Shown here one piece after another: positions 32,731-44,495 of a stretch of 64,000 nt of DNA (position 1 is its first letter; each line of letters begins with the position of its first letter). Origin of the DNA: Simmondsia chinensis (taxonomy: Eukaryota > Streptophyta > Magnoliopsida > Caryophyllales > Simmondsiaceae); assembly GCA_018398585.1 (NCBI GenBank), contig JAGTTD010000010.1, forward strand, positions 23,755,739 through 23,819,738, written 5' to 3'. Position numbers and translations under genes: made by a program. Under the pieces are notes generated by a model. The model saw nothing but the letters and a program-made list of their open reading frames with translations, did no database searches and had not been told where the DNA came from.

Positions 32731-34091
32731 TGGGATGATGTTGTTTTGAGCAAAGTGCAACATGCTTGTCATGTGAGGCCCTCCTCGAGGAGGGTAAGGT
32801 CTTTAGATGATAAGACAATGGTGTCTCAAGCCCAGCTGCTTGAGGAGTTTAAAATCCTAACAAGGGTATTAGCCACTCGAGGCTCGGGATGGTTGAAGTG
32901 GTGAAGGAGCTCAAGCTTAAGGGACTTCCTAAAAGGCTACAAGACAGGTGCTTTTTAAGCTTAAAGCTATTACTTGGAGCAGAATTTCAGATGCTTAGAC
33001 TTCAAGCTTATCCAACAGAACGTGGGGCATCTAAACGGGACTCCGGCTGAAAAAGCAAACGTGGGCTTCCTAAAAGACACTCAAGCACACCAAATCAGGG
33101 GCACATCACTACCCATTCACGCGGAAAAGAAGCTTGGAGGCCAATGTGGAAAGAAAATGTCGAGGAATTAGAGAGCAGTAGTTATTTCATTTTACTATAA
33201 TAAGACACGCTATTATAGTTGTAAAGTGTTCAACACCACTCATACAAACTTCTTCAAGTTTCTTTATAGCACACTTATGTTTTTTTTACCTAGGAGTAGT
33301 ATAACTTCACTTAGCTCAGCACAGATTTTGTTATACTTGCTTCATCAAGGTATTGTAGTTCTTCGGGCTTCAGGTGTGGACTCTTCATTTTAATATGTTC
33401 CCAAATATTGACAAATTAAGAATTGAGGCTTTAGTTTTAAGGCTTTGACTGCTAAGAATTGACCTTGATTGCATTGGTCTTAACCCTACTTCACTGCTTA
33501 ATAAGTTAGGTGAACTTAGGTTTGCACCATTGTTTAAGGGCTTTGACGGCTAAGGCTTGGCGTAGATTGCATTCGTCCTCATCTAGGGCCCAAAATACAA
33601 TTTGCTTCATCTAAATCTTGCCAGACTCTAACTCATTTGAGTTATTATAAGTCAAGGATGCCAAGCCTAAAAATCTAATTGACTAAGGCTTATAAGTGGA
33701 CTGCTGAGCTCTTGAGTTTGTCTCCACCCCAGTTCCTGACTTTTAAGTGTACAAGGAAAGGTATACGTGGACCCTGCTCCGTTATTATAACTGCTACTTG
33801 AGTTAGGTCCATATCTCTTTAATTTTCTGTCATCATATATATTGAAAAATCCACAAAAATATAAAAGTCATCTTAATTGGAGCATAAGCAAAACTCACTT
33901 GCTTAACAAACGAAGTTGGATACACCAAAAGCGTCACGTCTTTTCTCTGATGAGTGGTTAATGTCAAACACGTGCGGTCTGAAATTTAGAATCGCTCCCT
34001 AGTCGTGGAAAGTCTATGTTTTCATGTTTGTTTACATTTGTATTTACAGCGACCACGTTCACACACTTAACAAACAAATAAAGCAAACACA
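32731..34091 (+). repeat. Right (3') LTR of the Tat complex
   Basis: 1,361 bp, TGGGATGATG to AGCAAACACA, preceded by the purine tract CGAGGGAGT (about 32722-32730). It matches the middle LTR pieces in order (GGCCCTCCTCGAGG, ACTTCTTCAAGTTT, GGGCTTTGACGGC, GGTTGAGGTC-type blocks). This is the most complete copy. The right boundary is set by where homology with 20671 stops. Confidence 0.78.
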
Positions 34092-37000
34092 CACACTCCC
34101 CCACATCGGCTTTATCATACTTCTGGAACAGGTAAACAGGACTCGAGACAATAGAATCAAATGACTAAAAACAAAAGATTCAGAGAAGAAAGATTGAACT
34201 GAAGGAAGTCGCCGCGCCATGAAGTTCACTGTTGGCCTAAGTCATTTATGCCCTCGCTACAGTACGCAACAGGTCGTAAGGCACTCTGACTCCCAAGGTT
34301 AACACATCACTCAATACAGGAGTGTAATCTTGAGCGATGGGTTGGAGTATGCCCCAACTTGCTTAGTAACTAGAGTAATAGGAGTACTTTGAGAGAATTA
34401 CAGAGAGGAAGAGAAATGAAAGACAATGTTTTCTATGTTTTGAACAATGCCCCAATGCACATTATTGGCAAAAATACTTAACGTGCAAGCAAAAGTCAAT
34501 TATGGATTGTGGGCAAGAAATTCTACCTCAATTAGGAAGATGGCAGATATGGAGAAGCAGAAAATCCGGCCACAACTAAGGCAACAACGGTTAACCAAAG
34601 AAGTGGGCAGTTACGCGGTCAAAACGAGTACCTCGAGCTCGAACCTGGAGTAACGGATAGTACTTCAAGCATAATAGCCTCGAGGTTGGACACAAGGGGA
34701 CACCCGAGCTTAGTCCTGAGAACTCCCCTGTAGTTCATTTACGATAATCAAAAACATAATTTTCGTAAAAAAAGAGGTCTAAATCAGAAAAAGTTCACAT
34801 CATACCACACTACGACGCGCCGGCCTATCGAACACGGTGGGGCGTGTACGCGTGTGGTTCACTAAGCCCGCTCTAGGCCCACAAGACTTTACCAAGGGAA
34901 ATGACAAAAGAGTATATAAACTAGGCTTTTCACTGCTATTTTTCCCATGAGGGATTAAAACAATTTACAAGAGAGGCAAAATTGAAGCACGCTACCCCAA
35001 ATTCCAATACTCTAAAATCTAGTGTCCTTTCTTTATTGATAGTCATCAATTTTTTTTTTTTCCTCCCTAGTTTGGGGTCTATGGTATTTTGCCGCTCTTG
35101 TCACATAGGTAAGTGTAAGCATTCAGCTTTCTTTAAGGTTCAACATTATACAACATAACATTTAACTTTAATACACAATATTTGGCGATTGTCGGTGTGT
35201 TTCTATCTCGGTTTTCGTTACCACATATGTTTCATTGATGACTTCACTCAATTTACACGGATTAAGTTTGATGCATTTGAACTTCAATTTAACTCTAAAG
35301 CAAAAAACATTTCGGGGTGATAAAAACAGTAGTAATAAGCTTGATTGCCGTTAATTCTATGAGACTTTCATAATCCACTATCAAGTATCTTTTAAACGTT
35401 CATAGTATATTCTTAGGATATTTTTATTGCCAAAGCCAAAAATGTCAGTATTGAAGCAATAATGTAATTTAAAGTAAATAACAGCATCAAATTTTCAAAA
35501 ATTTACTCTACCAGTAACATGTTTTACTAGTAAAAACACAGGCCATGATGTAGAGTCTCAAGTAGTAAAAGGAAAAGAAGAAAAAAGAAGCGTTGGTGTG
35601 AATGACGCAAAGTAGACGTCATGGAGCGTGTAAGGAGGGAAGGGTCCCACAAGAAGAGGGTCCAACAAATGTAGTTGCGGTAGGTAAAATAGGAGAGGAG
35701 GGGGGTCAGAGTCGTTCACTGTAATCACCAACTCCCCTCTCTCTTTCCCATGATTTCTTATGCCTACTTTATCCCTTTTTTTTCTTTTTTCTTCCTTTTT
35801 CCTCCCTCCTTTCACTTTACTTCACCAACTCCCCTCTCTCTCTTTCGCTCCTTTTTTATGAACAGGTCTCTCTCTCTCTCTCTCTCATATTACGTGGTAA
35901 GCTAGCCGTGGTAGGTAACATCCTACGTGGCAGCTCCACATCACTCCTGGTCAAACGTGACATCCACATTACTTATAAAATGTATGGACCTAAATGCCCC
36001 TCCCCCACAGTATCCTCTCACCAACCGCACTTCTCCCTCGTTTTCAACCCATATATGTTTAATACACTTTATTTGTTTATTTTATTCAATATTTCCTTCT
36101 AGATAAATTATATATTAATATCTTAATATTTAATAAATTAATATTTTTAATTTATATATTTTATAAAATAATATGTTAGTCCATTATTCAAAAATTGTTA
36201 TTTTTTACTTAATTATTATAATTTTAAAATTTTTTTTAGAAAATTATTTTACATCATGTTGTTAATTATCCATTATGTATTATGCGATTTTTATGTATAT
36301 TTTAGCTTACCTTTTTTATTTTATTAGTGCACATATAACATAATTGAAATTAGTTAAGTTAATGATATATTCACGTGCCCGCCTCCCCGAACTAGGTTTG
36401 ATCTCGATGAGGCTTAAAAGAGATAGCTTGGCCGGAGAGAGTGAAAAATGCTTAGATACTTTTAGTATATTAATGGGTAGTCTAAAACCTATAAAAAAGC
36501 CATAATTAACAAACAATTAATAATGTGACTTGAGGTGTCAATCGAAAAATTTTAGATTTTTTGAGGCTGTTTCCTAAAAAATTAAACAATTATGGTAGTT
36601 AAATAAAAAATAATAACATTCTAATGTGGCTTTTTCAAAGGTCTATTTAATAAAATAGTCCAAAACACGGTATGAAATGGTATAACGTAAGCTCCTCATC
36701 CAACTCTTTTTCGTAGAAATGTCAAAAAAATCGCGTTGTGTGTGGGATGAAGGGAATAGCGAAGGGATAATGGGGTTGTTAACAAATAACAGCAAGTTTT
36801 ACACTCTTTTCATACTATTATTTGGATTATTTTATTAAATATATATAATATTTGGACTTAAAAAAGATTTCATAGAGTTATTGGATTAAAATAATAATAC
36901 ATCAAATCTTAGATGCTAATACATAATATACCATTCGTTTATTAGTTTTATATTATATAAATTTATTAATTCGCAAAAATTATTTAATATAACTTTTATG

Positions 37001-37252
37001 GTTTTGCTATATGTTAATTTATTACTACATACATAATTTGAAATATTAATTAGTTAAATTTAACGTCTTCTTTTCCAACGCAAATTAGAAAAGTGGTTGT
37101 ATAAAGTTCAAATGTCTATTTAAATATTGCATATGCGTTAAACATTGTCTGAACACAATATATGAAAAATGTTTCAGTATGCAATATGCATTTATATTCT
37201 ATTTTCTAAAACAATAAATGTACTATTTAAAATAGACATTAAATTAGTTATA
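34092..37252. other. Region without recognised gene; LTR-like remnant and pyrimidine-rich stretch
   Basis: 34092-34700 is moderately GC-rich with no supported ORF. 34700-35200 looks like a decayed LTR: a TATATAAACTAGGC box, a short GC-rich part, T-rich run and TTTGGCGATTGTCGGTG at about 35183, which faintly resembles a gypsy primer site. 35700-36060 is promoter-like (repeated TCACCAACTCCCCTCTCTCT at about 35726 and 35821, ACGTGG boxes, TC repeat), but no gene follows. From 36100 to 37252 the sequence is very AT-rich and featureless. The short ORFs here look accidental. Confidence 0.45.
35867..35886. repeat. (TC)10 microsatellite
   Basis: Twenty bases of TC dinucleotide repeat in a pyrimidine-rich stretch. 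Such tracts are common near plant transcription start sites, but no transcript can be assigned here. Confidence 0.9.
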
Positions 37253-37285
37253 CTAGCAAAACCCCATACGATGCATGGCTGCTAT
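37253..37285 (-). other. Helitron 3' terminus with hairpin
   Basis: Minus strand: GCCATGCATCGTATGGGGT, then TTTGCTAG. The stem CCATGC/GTATGG has one G-T wobble and a short loop; CTAG is the terminal CTRR. The next minus-strand base is T. Confidence 0.75.
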
Positions 37286-38693
37286 ATGTATTTGTACTTG
37301 TTGGATGTATTAGACTATTGATGAATACATATAATATATGTGTAATTCCATGTAATAAATCCAAAATTTATTTGAAGCATATTTTTTACGTTTGACTTAA
37401 TCCTTACTTCCATTGATCTATAGAATCCAAATTTAAGTAATTTATATAAACAGCCAACGAAATATTGAGTTATTGAAATTCAAAAGGTGTGCATGTATTA
37501 TTTCTTGGTAAGCATGGGCACCCATAGGCCTTAATTAATAATCATCAAGTAAACTAACAACTAAATATAACGGAATAAAAATCACGTAATAGTACCAGTT
37601 GGGATATTGAAATAGATTGCAAATGAAGTTCCATTAATGTCGTCAAAACAGAAAATGTAAAATGCAATTTTGGCAGGAAAACAACTCCGGCCATATCAAT
37701 CCTCCAGTTACAATACAAACGTTTGTTTGAGACGCATATAAAATATAACGATTATTTTAATACTTTGTTTATAGTTGTTATTCAAAATTTCTAATTTGAT
37801 TTATGTTATAAAAATATTCCTCCTCCCAATGCATGCATATGATGAGTTCAGCCATCTAGTTTCTCGTTTCGTCCTCCCATTGTGATGCTTCAGTGTAGAA
37901 AATTCATGTTCTGTCTATGTATTCTTTTAGATATATCTCCAATTGGTTTCCAACAAAATTCTACAAATTGTAATAGTTAATTATTTTTGTAGGTATCGTA
38001 GGTGTAATTTTTTTCCTTAAAGCACCTAATGAAATAATTAATTTTTCACTAAAAAATTACGAAATTCATAACTACATAAAACATGTTAAAAAAACTATTA
38101 GTTACAATATTCTATAATAGTTACAATTCTAAAATCCTTCCAAGTTCAAATCTTTCCAAATTCTAAATAATGTCCTAAATTTTTCTTTCCCAAAGTACAG
38201 TGGTTCTAATTTTAAAAGACTATTGAATGAAAAAAGAATTAATTTTATTTTTACATAAGGAAAAATAATTTTTATGACAATTTTTATGCAAGGAATAAAC
38301 ACCATCCATACAAAAATTTAGAATTAATTCTTTTCTTTATATTTTTGCATATTATTTTTTTCCTTCACTTCATAGAAATGGCTTTCATATTTTTTATACA
38401 TAAATACATAAAAAAAATAAAATATAAAAAATTAAAAGTACCAAAAGACTACTGAAATAATTAATTTTCTTTTAAAATAATTAGAAAACTCATAACTACA
38501 TAAAACATGCTAAAAGAACTATTGATTACAATATCCTATAATTGTTACAATTCTAAAAATTTTTCAAGTTCAAATCTTTTCCAAATTCAAAAATGTTGTT
38601 TAATGTCCTAAATTTTTCTCCCCCCAAGTACAATGTTTATAAGTTTAAAGGACTATTTTGTATAGAGAAAGAGTTAATTTTGTTTTTATGTAT

Positions 38694-39181
38694 TGTGCAG
38701 AAATAAACAATATATTCGGATCTGAATCGAATCAAATACCACGACAATAACGAGAAACAGTCGGACTGAAAGAGAAACGAAACAATAGGCACAAGGATTT
38801 ACGTGGAAACCCCTTTACAATCGAAAGGGGAGAAAACCACGGGCGAAGATCGGAGCTTTTATTATTGAACAAAAGAAGAAGACGAATTACAAAAATTCTC
38901 TCTCAACACACTCTCGTTTTGATTGGTGCGGCGCCGCGCAGGGAATAACCTCACTTTGACTTTGGATACCAAATACGACGAACCCTCGTCCGTATTTATA
39001 GACTCGCAAAAAACCTGTTTCCCGATAGATCGGGGGGTCCCGATCGATCGGCCGCTTCTCTACAGACGTCCTTTGTTTACGTAACATTCCCGATAGATCG
39101 AGCTCCACCCCATAAACGATCGAGGTCTTCACGGCCTTTCTTCTTTATGCGCCAGGTATATTTTGAGACATAAACCTAACA
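38694..39181 (-). repeat. 3' LTR of the Tork-like copia
   Basis: 488 bp; minus strand begins TGTTAGGTTTATGTC at 39181 and ends at 38694. It contains several GATCGATC-type palindromes. An additional partial LTR (39648-39933) arises from the tandem duplication. Confidence 0.9.
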
Positions 39182-40399
39182 AATCTCCACCTTGGCTCAA
39201 AATCAACATCAACAATAAAACAAACTCCACCTTCTCCACAAAACGCCCCCTCAACTGGGGCTAACATACATCAAACCGAAAGACCCACTAAATTCGAGCA
39301 ATGCTCGAACTTGCTACCTGGTAGAACTTTTATGAACGTGTCAGCTGGGTTATCTTCAGTCCCAATCTTCCTCAACTCCACCTTCCACTCGTCAATCAGA
39401 TCTTTGATAAAGTGATGCTTCACATCAATATGTTTTGTTCGGTCATAATGAGTCATCTGATCTTTCGCTAGGTGAATAGCGGACTGACTATCACAGTATA
39501 CTCTAACTGTCCCCTACTCGACACTGATCTCACTGATCAATCCTCTCAACCAGACGGCTTCTTTGAACGCTTCTGTTACTGCTATGTACTCGGCCTCGGT
39601 AGTAGATTGTGCTGTAACAGGCTGCAAACACGCTCTCCAGCTGATAGTTCTCTCTCAACACACTCTCGTTTTGATTGGTGCGGCGCCGCGCAGGGAATAA
39701 CCTCACTTTGACTTTGGATACCAAATACGACGAACCCTCGTCCGTATTTATAGACTCGCAAAAAACCTGTTTCCCGATAGATCGGGGGGTCCCGATCGAT
39801 CGGCCTCTTCTCTACAGACGTCCTTTGTTTACGTAACATTCCCGATAGATCGAGCTCCACCCCATAAACGATCGAGGTCTTCACGGCCTTTCTTCTTTAT
39901 GCGCCAGGTATATTTTGAGACATAAACCTAACAAATCTCCACCTTGGCTCAAAATCAACATCAACAATAAAACAAACTCCACCTTCTCCACAAAACGCCC
40001 CCTCAACTGGGGCTAACATACATCAAACCGAAAGACCCACTAAATTCGAGCAATGCTCGAACTTGCTACCTGGTAGAACTTTTATGAACGTGTCAGCTGG
40101 GTTATCTTCAGTCCCAATCTTCCTCAACTCCACCTTCCGCTCGTCAATCAGATCTTTGATAAAGTGATGCTTCACATCAATATGTTTTGTTCGGTCATAA
40201 TGAGTCATCTGATCTTTCGCTAGGTGAATAGCGGACTGACTATCACAGTATACTCTAACTGTCCCCTGCTCGACACTGATCTCACTGATCAATCCTCTCA
40301 ACCAGACGGCTTCTTTGAACGCTTCTGTTACTGCTATGTACTCGGCCTCGGTAGTAGATTGTGCTGTAACAGGCTGCAAACACGCTCTCCAGCTGATAG
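38896..40399 (-). repeat. 752-bp tandem duplication spanning LTR and pol end
   Basis: 38896-39647 and 39648-40399 are identical except for about three substitutions (near 39058, 39388 and 39514 against their partners 752 bp on). Each unit contains about 286 bp of 3' LTR and 466 bp of downstream interior including the last ~125 codons of RNase H. The junction is at GATAG/TTCTC with a 2-bp TT overlap. The inner copy (39648-40399) is continuous with the rest of pol. Confidence 0.92.
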
Positions 40400-41627
40400 T
40401 TGTGTCACCTAAACAAAACACATACCCTGAAATGGATCTCCTCTTATCAAGGTCTCCACTATAGTCAGAATCTACATACCCAACCAAACAGCACTTACTT
40501 TTTCCATATTCCAAACACAAATCAGAGGTTCCACGAAGATACCTGAGAATCCACTTTACTGCATGCCAATGTTCTCTGCCCGGATTCGCCATGTACCTAC
40601 TAACTCTGCTCACAGCAAAAGCAATATCTCGACGCGTACAGACCATCGCATACATAATATTGCCCACTGCACTAGAATAAGGAATCTGAGACATGTACCT
40701 GATGTCCTCCTCAGTCTGAGGCGAATCTAACGCTGAGAGTCTGAAATGAGCTGCTAAGGGCGTGCTAACCGGGTTAGCATCCTTCATATGAAACCTATCT
40801 AACACCTTCTCAATATACTTCTCCTGAGACAAGTATAATTTTCCAGCTTCTCGGTCTTTATGAATTTCCATGCCTAATATCTTCTTTACTGCTCAAAGAT
40901 CCTTCATCTCAAATTCACTCTTCAGCATTGATTTCAAATCATCGACATCTTTCATATCTCGAGCTGCAATCAACATGTCATCAACGTACAAAAGCAAATA
41001 AATAAAGCCTAAATCTGTCTTTCTGAAGTACATACAACTGTCGTACTTACTCCTGATGTAATCATGACTTGTCATGAACTGATCAAATCTCCTATACCAC
41101 TGTCTAGGAGATTGCTTTAACCCATATAAAGACCGTCTAAGCAAACACACATGATCTTCTTTTCCTTCAACAACAAAACCCTCGGGCTGATGCATAAAGA
41201 TACTCTCTTCTAGTTCACCATGCAAGAATGCAGTTTTGACATCCAATTGTTCAAGTTCAAAACCATGCATGGCAACCAAAGACAATAATGCACGAATAGA
41301 AGTGTGTCTAACTACAGGTGAGAAAATATCATGAAAATCAACACCTTGTACCTGACTGTAGCCTTTAGCTACCAAACATGCCTTGTACCTCGCGTCTTCC
41401 ACTCCAGGAATGCCCTCTTTTCTCTTGAAGACCCATTTGCATCCAACTAGTCTTTTCCCTGTAGGAGGCTTCACCAGTTCCCAAGTCTGATTCTTATGAA
41501 GAGACAGCATCTCTTCATTCATAGCAACGAGCCACTTCTCAGCATCTGATCTCGATACAGCCTCTGTATACGAAGTCGCCTCACTGTCATCTAACGTTTC
41601 AGCAGTAGAGAGGGCATAGGCAATCAT
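40023..41627 (-). pseudogene. Tork-like copia reverse transcriptase and RNase H
   Basis: Minus strand, two open stretches in one frame separated by a stop at about 40890. RT (40893-41627): LVGCKWVFKRKEG, YKACLVAKGYSQVQGVDFHD, EQLDVKTAFLHGELEESIFM, LYGLKQSPRQWYRRFD and the catalytic LLLYVDDMLIAARD. Linker and RNase H (40023-40871): [122 protein letters not shown]. Both catalytic Asp sets are present. A second copy of the final ~62 codons (39271-39456) is on the duplicated segment. Confidence 0.93.
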
Positions 41628-42227
41628 CTCCTCATACCCATATCTCTCAGGAGGCCTGATCTGTCGCCTCGGTCTATATTCTCCACCTGCTGACCTGTTT
41701 CTGCATTATCAGTAACAATATCAGAAACCCGTACCTGAGGTGCTGGAATACTCTCAAGCTGAACAATCTGCTGATCTGACTGTATCTCTGTATCATCAGG
41801 TGTCTCAATCTGAACAGTATCTCTGTCAATGGAGGGTGTGTGTGGCGGATTAAGTAGAGCAGACTCATCGAAAGTAACATCTCTACCAGTCAGAAACTTC
41901 TGAACACATGAATCCCACAATCTATACCCCTTAACACCTGACGTATAACCAAGAAAGATGCACTACTTGGCCCTAGGCTCCAGCTTTCCATCATTAACAT
42001 AAGCATATGCAGGACAACCAAAAACTTTGATCTGAGAATAATCAGACGTTGAACCAGACCATACCTCTTCAGGAGTCTTCATCTGTAATGAAGAATGCGG
42101 TGTCTTGTTCACAAGGTAGCAAGCCATGCTAACTGCTTCTGCCCACCATTCTCTCTTTAAACCTGCATTCAAAAGCATACAATGAGCCTTCTCAAGTAAC
42201 GTCCTATTTAACCTTTCAGTCACTCCA
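41624..42227 (-). pseudogene. Tork-like copia integrase C-terminal part
   Basis: After the stop at 42227 the frame continues: MTERLNRTLLEKAHCMLLNA, WWAEAVSMACYLVNKTPHSS, QIKVFGCPAYAYVNDGKLEP (42223-41963, stop), then LGYTSGVKGYRLWD and FLTGRDVTFDESALLNPP (41920-41624). This is the third catalytic Glu region (ERLN..E) and the GKGY/RDV C-terminal box of copia integrases. A frameshift at about 41625 separates it from RT. Confidence 0.88.
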
Positions 42228-42229
42228 TT

Positions 42230-43486
42230 CTACTGAGGTCGACCTGTACATGTCCTGTGTCTGACTATGCCCTGATCTTCACAAAATTTAGTGAAGTCCC
42301 CTTCGACAAACTCAAGACCATTATCAGTCCTCAACCTCTTGATCGGCTTCTCTGTCTGTTTTTCAAGCAGAACTTTCCACTTCTTGAAGATATCATACAC
42401 TTCATTTTTCTGCTTCAGAAAATAGACCCAAACTTTACGTGAGTAGTCATCAGTGAACGTTAGAATATACCTGGACCCACCTTTAGAAGCCACTCTGGAA
42501 GGTCCCCACAGATCAGAATGTATGTAGTCTAACGTCCCCTTGGTCTGATGCACTGCTGCCTGGAAGCTGACTCTCTTCTGCTTCCCATAAATACAGTGCT
42601 CACAGAATCCCGTCAGCCCTGTTGACTGACCACAAAGAAGTCCCCCCTTACTCAGCTCAGACAATACCTTGTCACCAATATGACCCATTCTCATGTGCCA
42701 TAATCTTGTGATCTCTGCATCTGTCATAGCAGATGTGGAAACAGCAACTACACCTGTCACGGTTGTACCTGCAAGCTCATACAAAGCACCAACCCTATTT
42801 CCTTTCATCACAATTAATGCACCCTTATTGACCCGCATGACTCCACCTTTAGCAGTGTACTTGTACCCATTAGATTCTAGGGTACCTAGAGAAATCAAGT
42901 TCTTTTTCAAATCCGAGACGTGACGAACATCACTTAAGGTTCTAATAGTTCTATCAAACATTCTCACACGGACTGTTCTAACACCCACTACCTTACAAGC
43001 AGCATCATTACCCATCAAGACAACCCCACCTTGTATAGACTTATATGTGGAATACCAGTCTCTGTTTAGAGTAACATGAAACGAACAACCCGAATCCATG
43101 ACCCACTTATCTATGAACCTGGACTGAGAATCAGCGACTAATAGAAATTCCCCTTCACTATCCTCCTCTACAACACTAGCCTCAGTGGACTTGTCTTTAC
43201 CCTGGTCACCCCTGTTACCCTCTTTTGATTTATTCTTATATTTGTAACAGTCTTTCTTTATGTGCCCTTTTTTGTGACAATAGTGACACGACAAGTTATT
43301 ATGTCTAGATTTGGACCTAGACTTATTCCCACCGTTGGATCCTCTATGTTCTGATCGACCTCTCACATGTAAGCCACTACCCGAGTCATTTACAGAGTCA
43401 GATAATTCCTTATCTACCCGTTCTTTACTCATAAGGTTTCTTTTTACTTCATCTACAGTAATAGTTGGCCTACCCCCGTATATCAT
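42230..43486 (-). pseudogene. Tork-like copia nucleocapsid, protease and integrase core
   Basis: 418 open residues. Zinc knuckle CHYCHKKGHIKKDC (about 43249-43290), protease active site WVMDSGCSFHVT (about 43076-43112), the GALIVMKG and LWHMRMGHIGDKVLSEL boxes, integrase zinc-binding H-H-C-C (HMRMGHIG ... CEHCIYGKQKRVSF), the core D in DYIHSDLWGP and LTFTDDYSRKVWVYFLKQ, and RLRTDNGLEFV. It ends at a stop (42227) in GRPQ*NGVTERL, where a Gln-Gln or similar is expected. The best-preserved gag-pol segment of this element. Confidence 0.93.
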
Positions 43487-43489
43487 ACT

Positions 43490-43974
43490 TTCTATGAAGC
43501 CTTATACGCATTTGAGAGCGAACACAATAAAATCATAGCCTGATCCTCGTTCTTAGGGACATCATCCAAAGCCTTTAATTCATGAATAATTGAGGTAAAT
43601 TCGCTAAGATGGTTTTTAAGAGATGTACCTTTTGAAATACAAAAAGTGTACAACCATCGTTTCACTGCGAGTTTGTTGGAGACTGACTTGTGGCAAAACA
43701 TGTCTAACAATTTCTCCCATAACTCCTGTGCGGTTTTAATCTCCAATACCTCTGACAAAACATCGTCAGCCAAACACATCTGTATAGCCGTGAGAGCCTT
43801 CTCATCCAACTCTTCCCACTGTGCCTCGGTCAACGTTTCTGGTTTCTTCTCTTTCCCCTCCAGTGCTTTCTTCAAGCCGTTCTGATTCAGGAGTCCTTTC
43901 ACACGGACTTGCCATAAGCTAAAGCTTCCCTGACAATTGAATTTCTCAACCTCGGTTTTAATACCTGACGTCAT
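43490..43974 (-). pseudogene. Tork-like copia Gag
   Basis: Starts at the Met at 43974 (MTSGIKTEVEKFNCQGSFSL), 35 bp after the LTR and just past the primer site; the upstream Met at 44064 lies inside the LTR and is not used. The copia gag (UBN2-type) core follows: LWQVRVKGLLNQNGLKKALE, EEKALTAIQMCLADDVLSEV-like, ELWEKLLDMFCHKSVSNKLA, LKNHLSEFTSIIHELKAL, ILLCSLSNAYKAS. It ends with a frameshift at about 43490 before the RPTITVDEVKRNLMSKE block. Confidence 0.9.
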
Positions 43975-44010
43975 TGTATCAATTCGAAGAACCAAGCTCT
44001 GATACCAATT

Positions 44011-44495
44011 TGTGCGGATATAAACAATATATTCGGATCTGAATCGAATCAAATACCACGACAATAACGAGAAACAATCGGACTAAAAGAGAAACGAAAC
44101 AATAGACACAAGGATTTACGTGGAAACCCCTTTACAATCGAAAGGGGAGAAAACCACGGGCGAAGATCGGAGCTTTTATTATTGAACAAAAGAAGAAGAT
44201 GAATTACAAAGATTCTCTCTCAACACGCTCTCGTTTTGATTGGTGCGGCGCCGTGCGGGGAATAGCCTCACTTTGACTTTGGATACCAAATACGACGAAC
44301 CCTCGTCCGTATTTATAGACTCGTAAAAAACCTGTTTCCCGATTGATCGGTTCCACCCGATCGATCGGCCGCTTCTCTGCAGACGTCCTTTGTTTACGTA
44401 ACATTCCTGATCGATCAAGCTCCACCCAATCGATCGGGGTCTTCACGGCCTTTCTTCTTTATGCGTCAAGTATATTTTGAGACATAAACCTAACA
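44011..44495 (-). repeat. 5' LTR of the Tork-like copia, with primer site
   Basis: 485 bp, TGTTAGGTTTATGTC (44495) to TATATCCGCACA (44011) on minus; primer site TGGTATCAGAGCTT on minus at 43995-44008. Two composite palindromes lie at 44338-44368 and 44406-44436, each two GATCGATC-like boxes joined by a TCCACCC spacer. A TATTTATAGAC stretch (minus GTCTATAAATA at about 44310-44320) is a likely TATA box. Confidence 0.9.

Larger units (their letters stand above)
3466..34091 (+). mobile_element. Tat-lineage Ty3/gypsy complex with three LTRs, heavily nested
   Basis: Three related LTR copies of about 1.37 kb are visible: a left-truncated one (3466-3918 plus 5672-5706), a middle one (13395-13605, 14117-14254, 19638-20671) and a complete right one (32731-34091). 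The first interior carries only gag (5712-13394 minus insertions) and ends at a polypurine tract directly before the middle LTR. The second (20672-32730) carries gag, PR, RT, RNase H, a second archaeal-type RNase H, INT and an antisense ORF. Dual RNase H, the CX2HX4HX4C gag motif and the antisense ORF are Tat-lineage hallmarks. The arrangement suggests ectopic recombination between two elements or insertion of a deleted copy. All coding regions are broken. Confidence 0.75.
38694..44495 (-). mobile_element. Ty1/copia element, Tork/Tnt1-like, inside the Helitron
   Basis: LTRs at 44011-44495 (5', 485 bp) and 38694-39181 (3', 488 bp) are flanked by the 5-bp duplication TGTAT (38689-38693, 44496-44500). 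Minus-strand order: tRNA-iMet primer site, gag, PR, INT, RT, RNase H. The order INT before RT and the protein motifs make it Ty1/copia; the sequence is closest to what I know of the Tnt1-type Tork lineage. LTRs differ at roughly 30 positions (about 6-7%). A 752-bp tandem duplication adds an extra LTR part and pol end at the 3' side. Confidence 0.92.

Noticed and set aside
32704..33171. Two plus ORFs at the start of the right Tat LTR
   Set aside because: They lie in the LTR; the middle LTR copy does not keep them open.
35908..36102. 64-residue plus-strand ORF after the TC-rich island
   Set aside because: No recognisable domain, low-complexity hydrophobic end, and the DNA becomes AT-rich at once; most likely chance.
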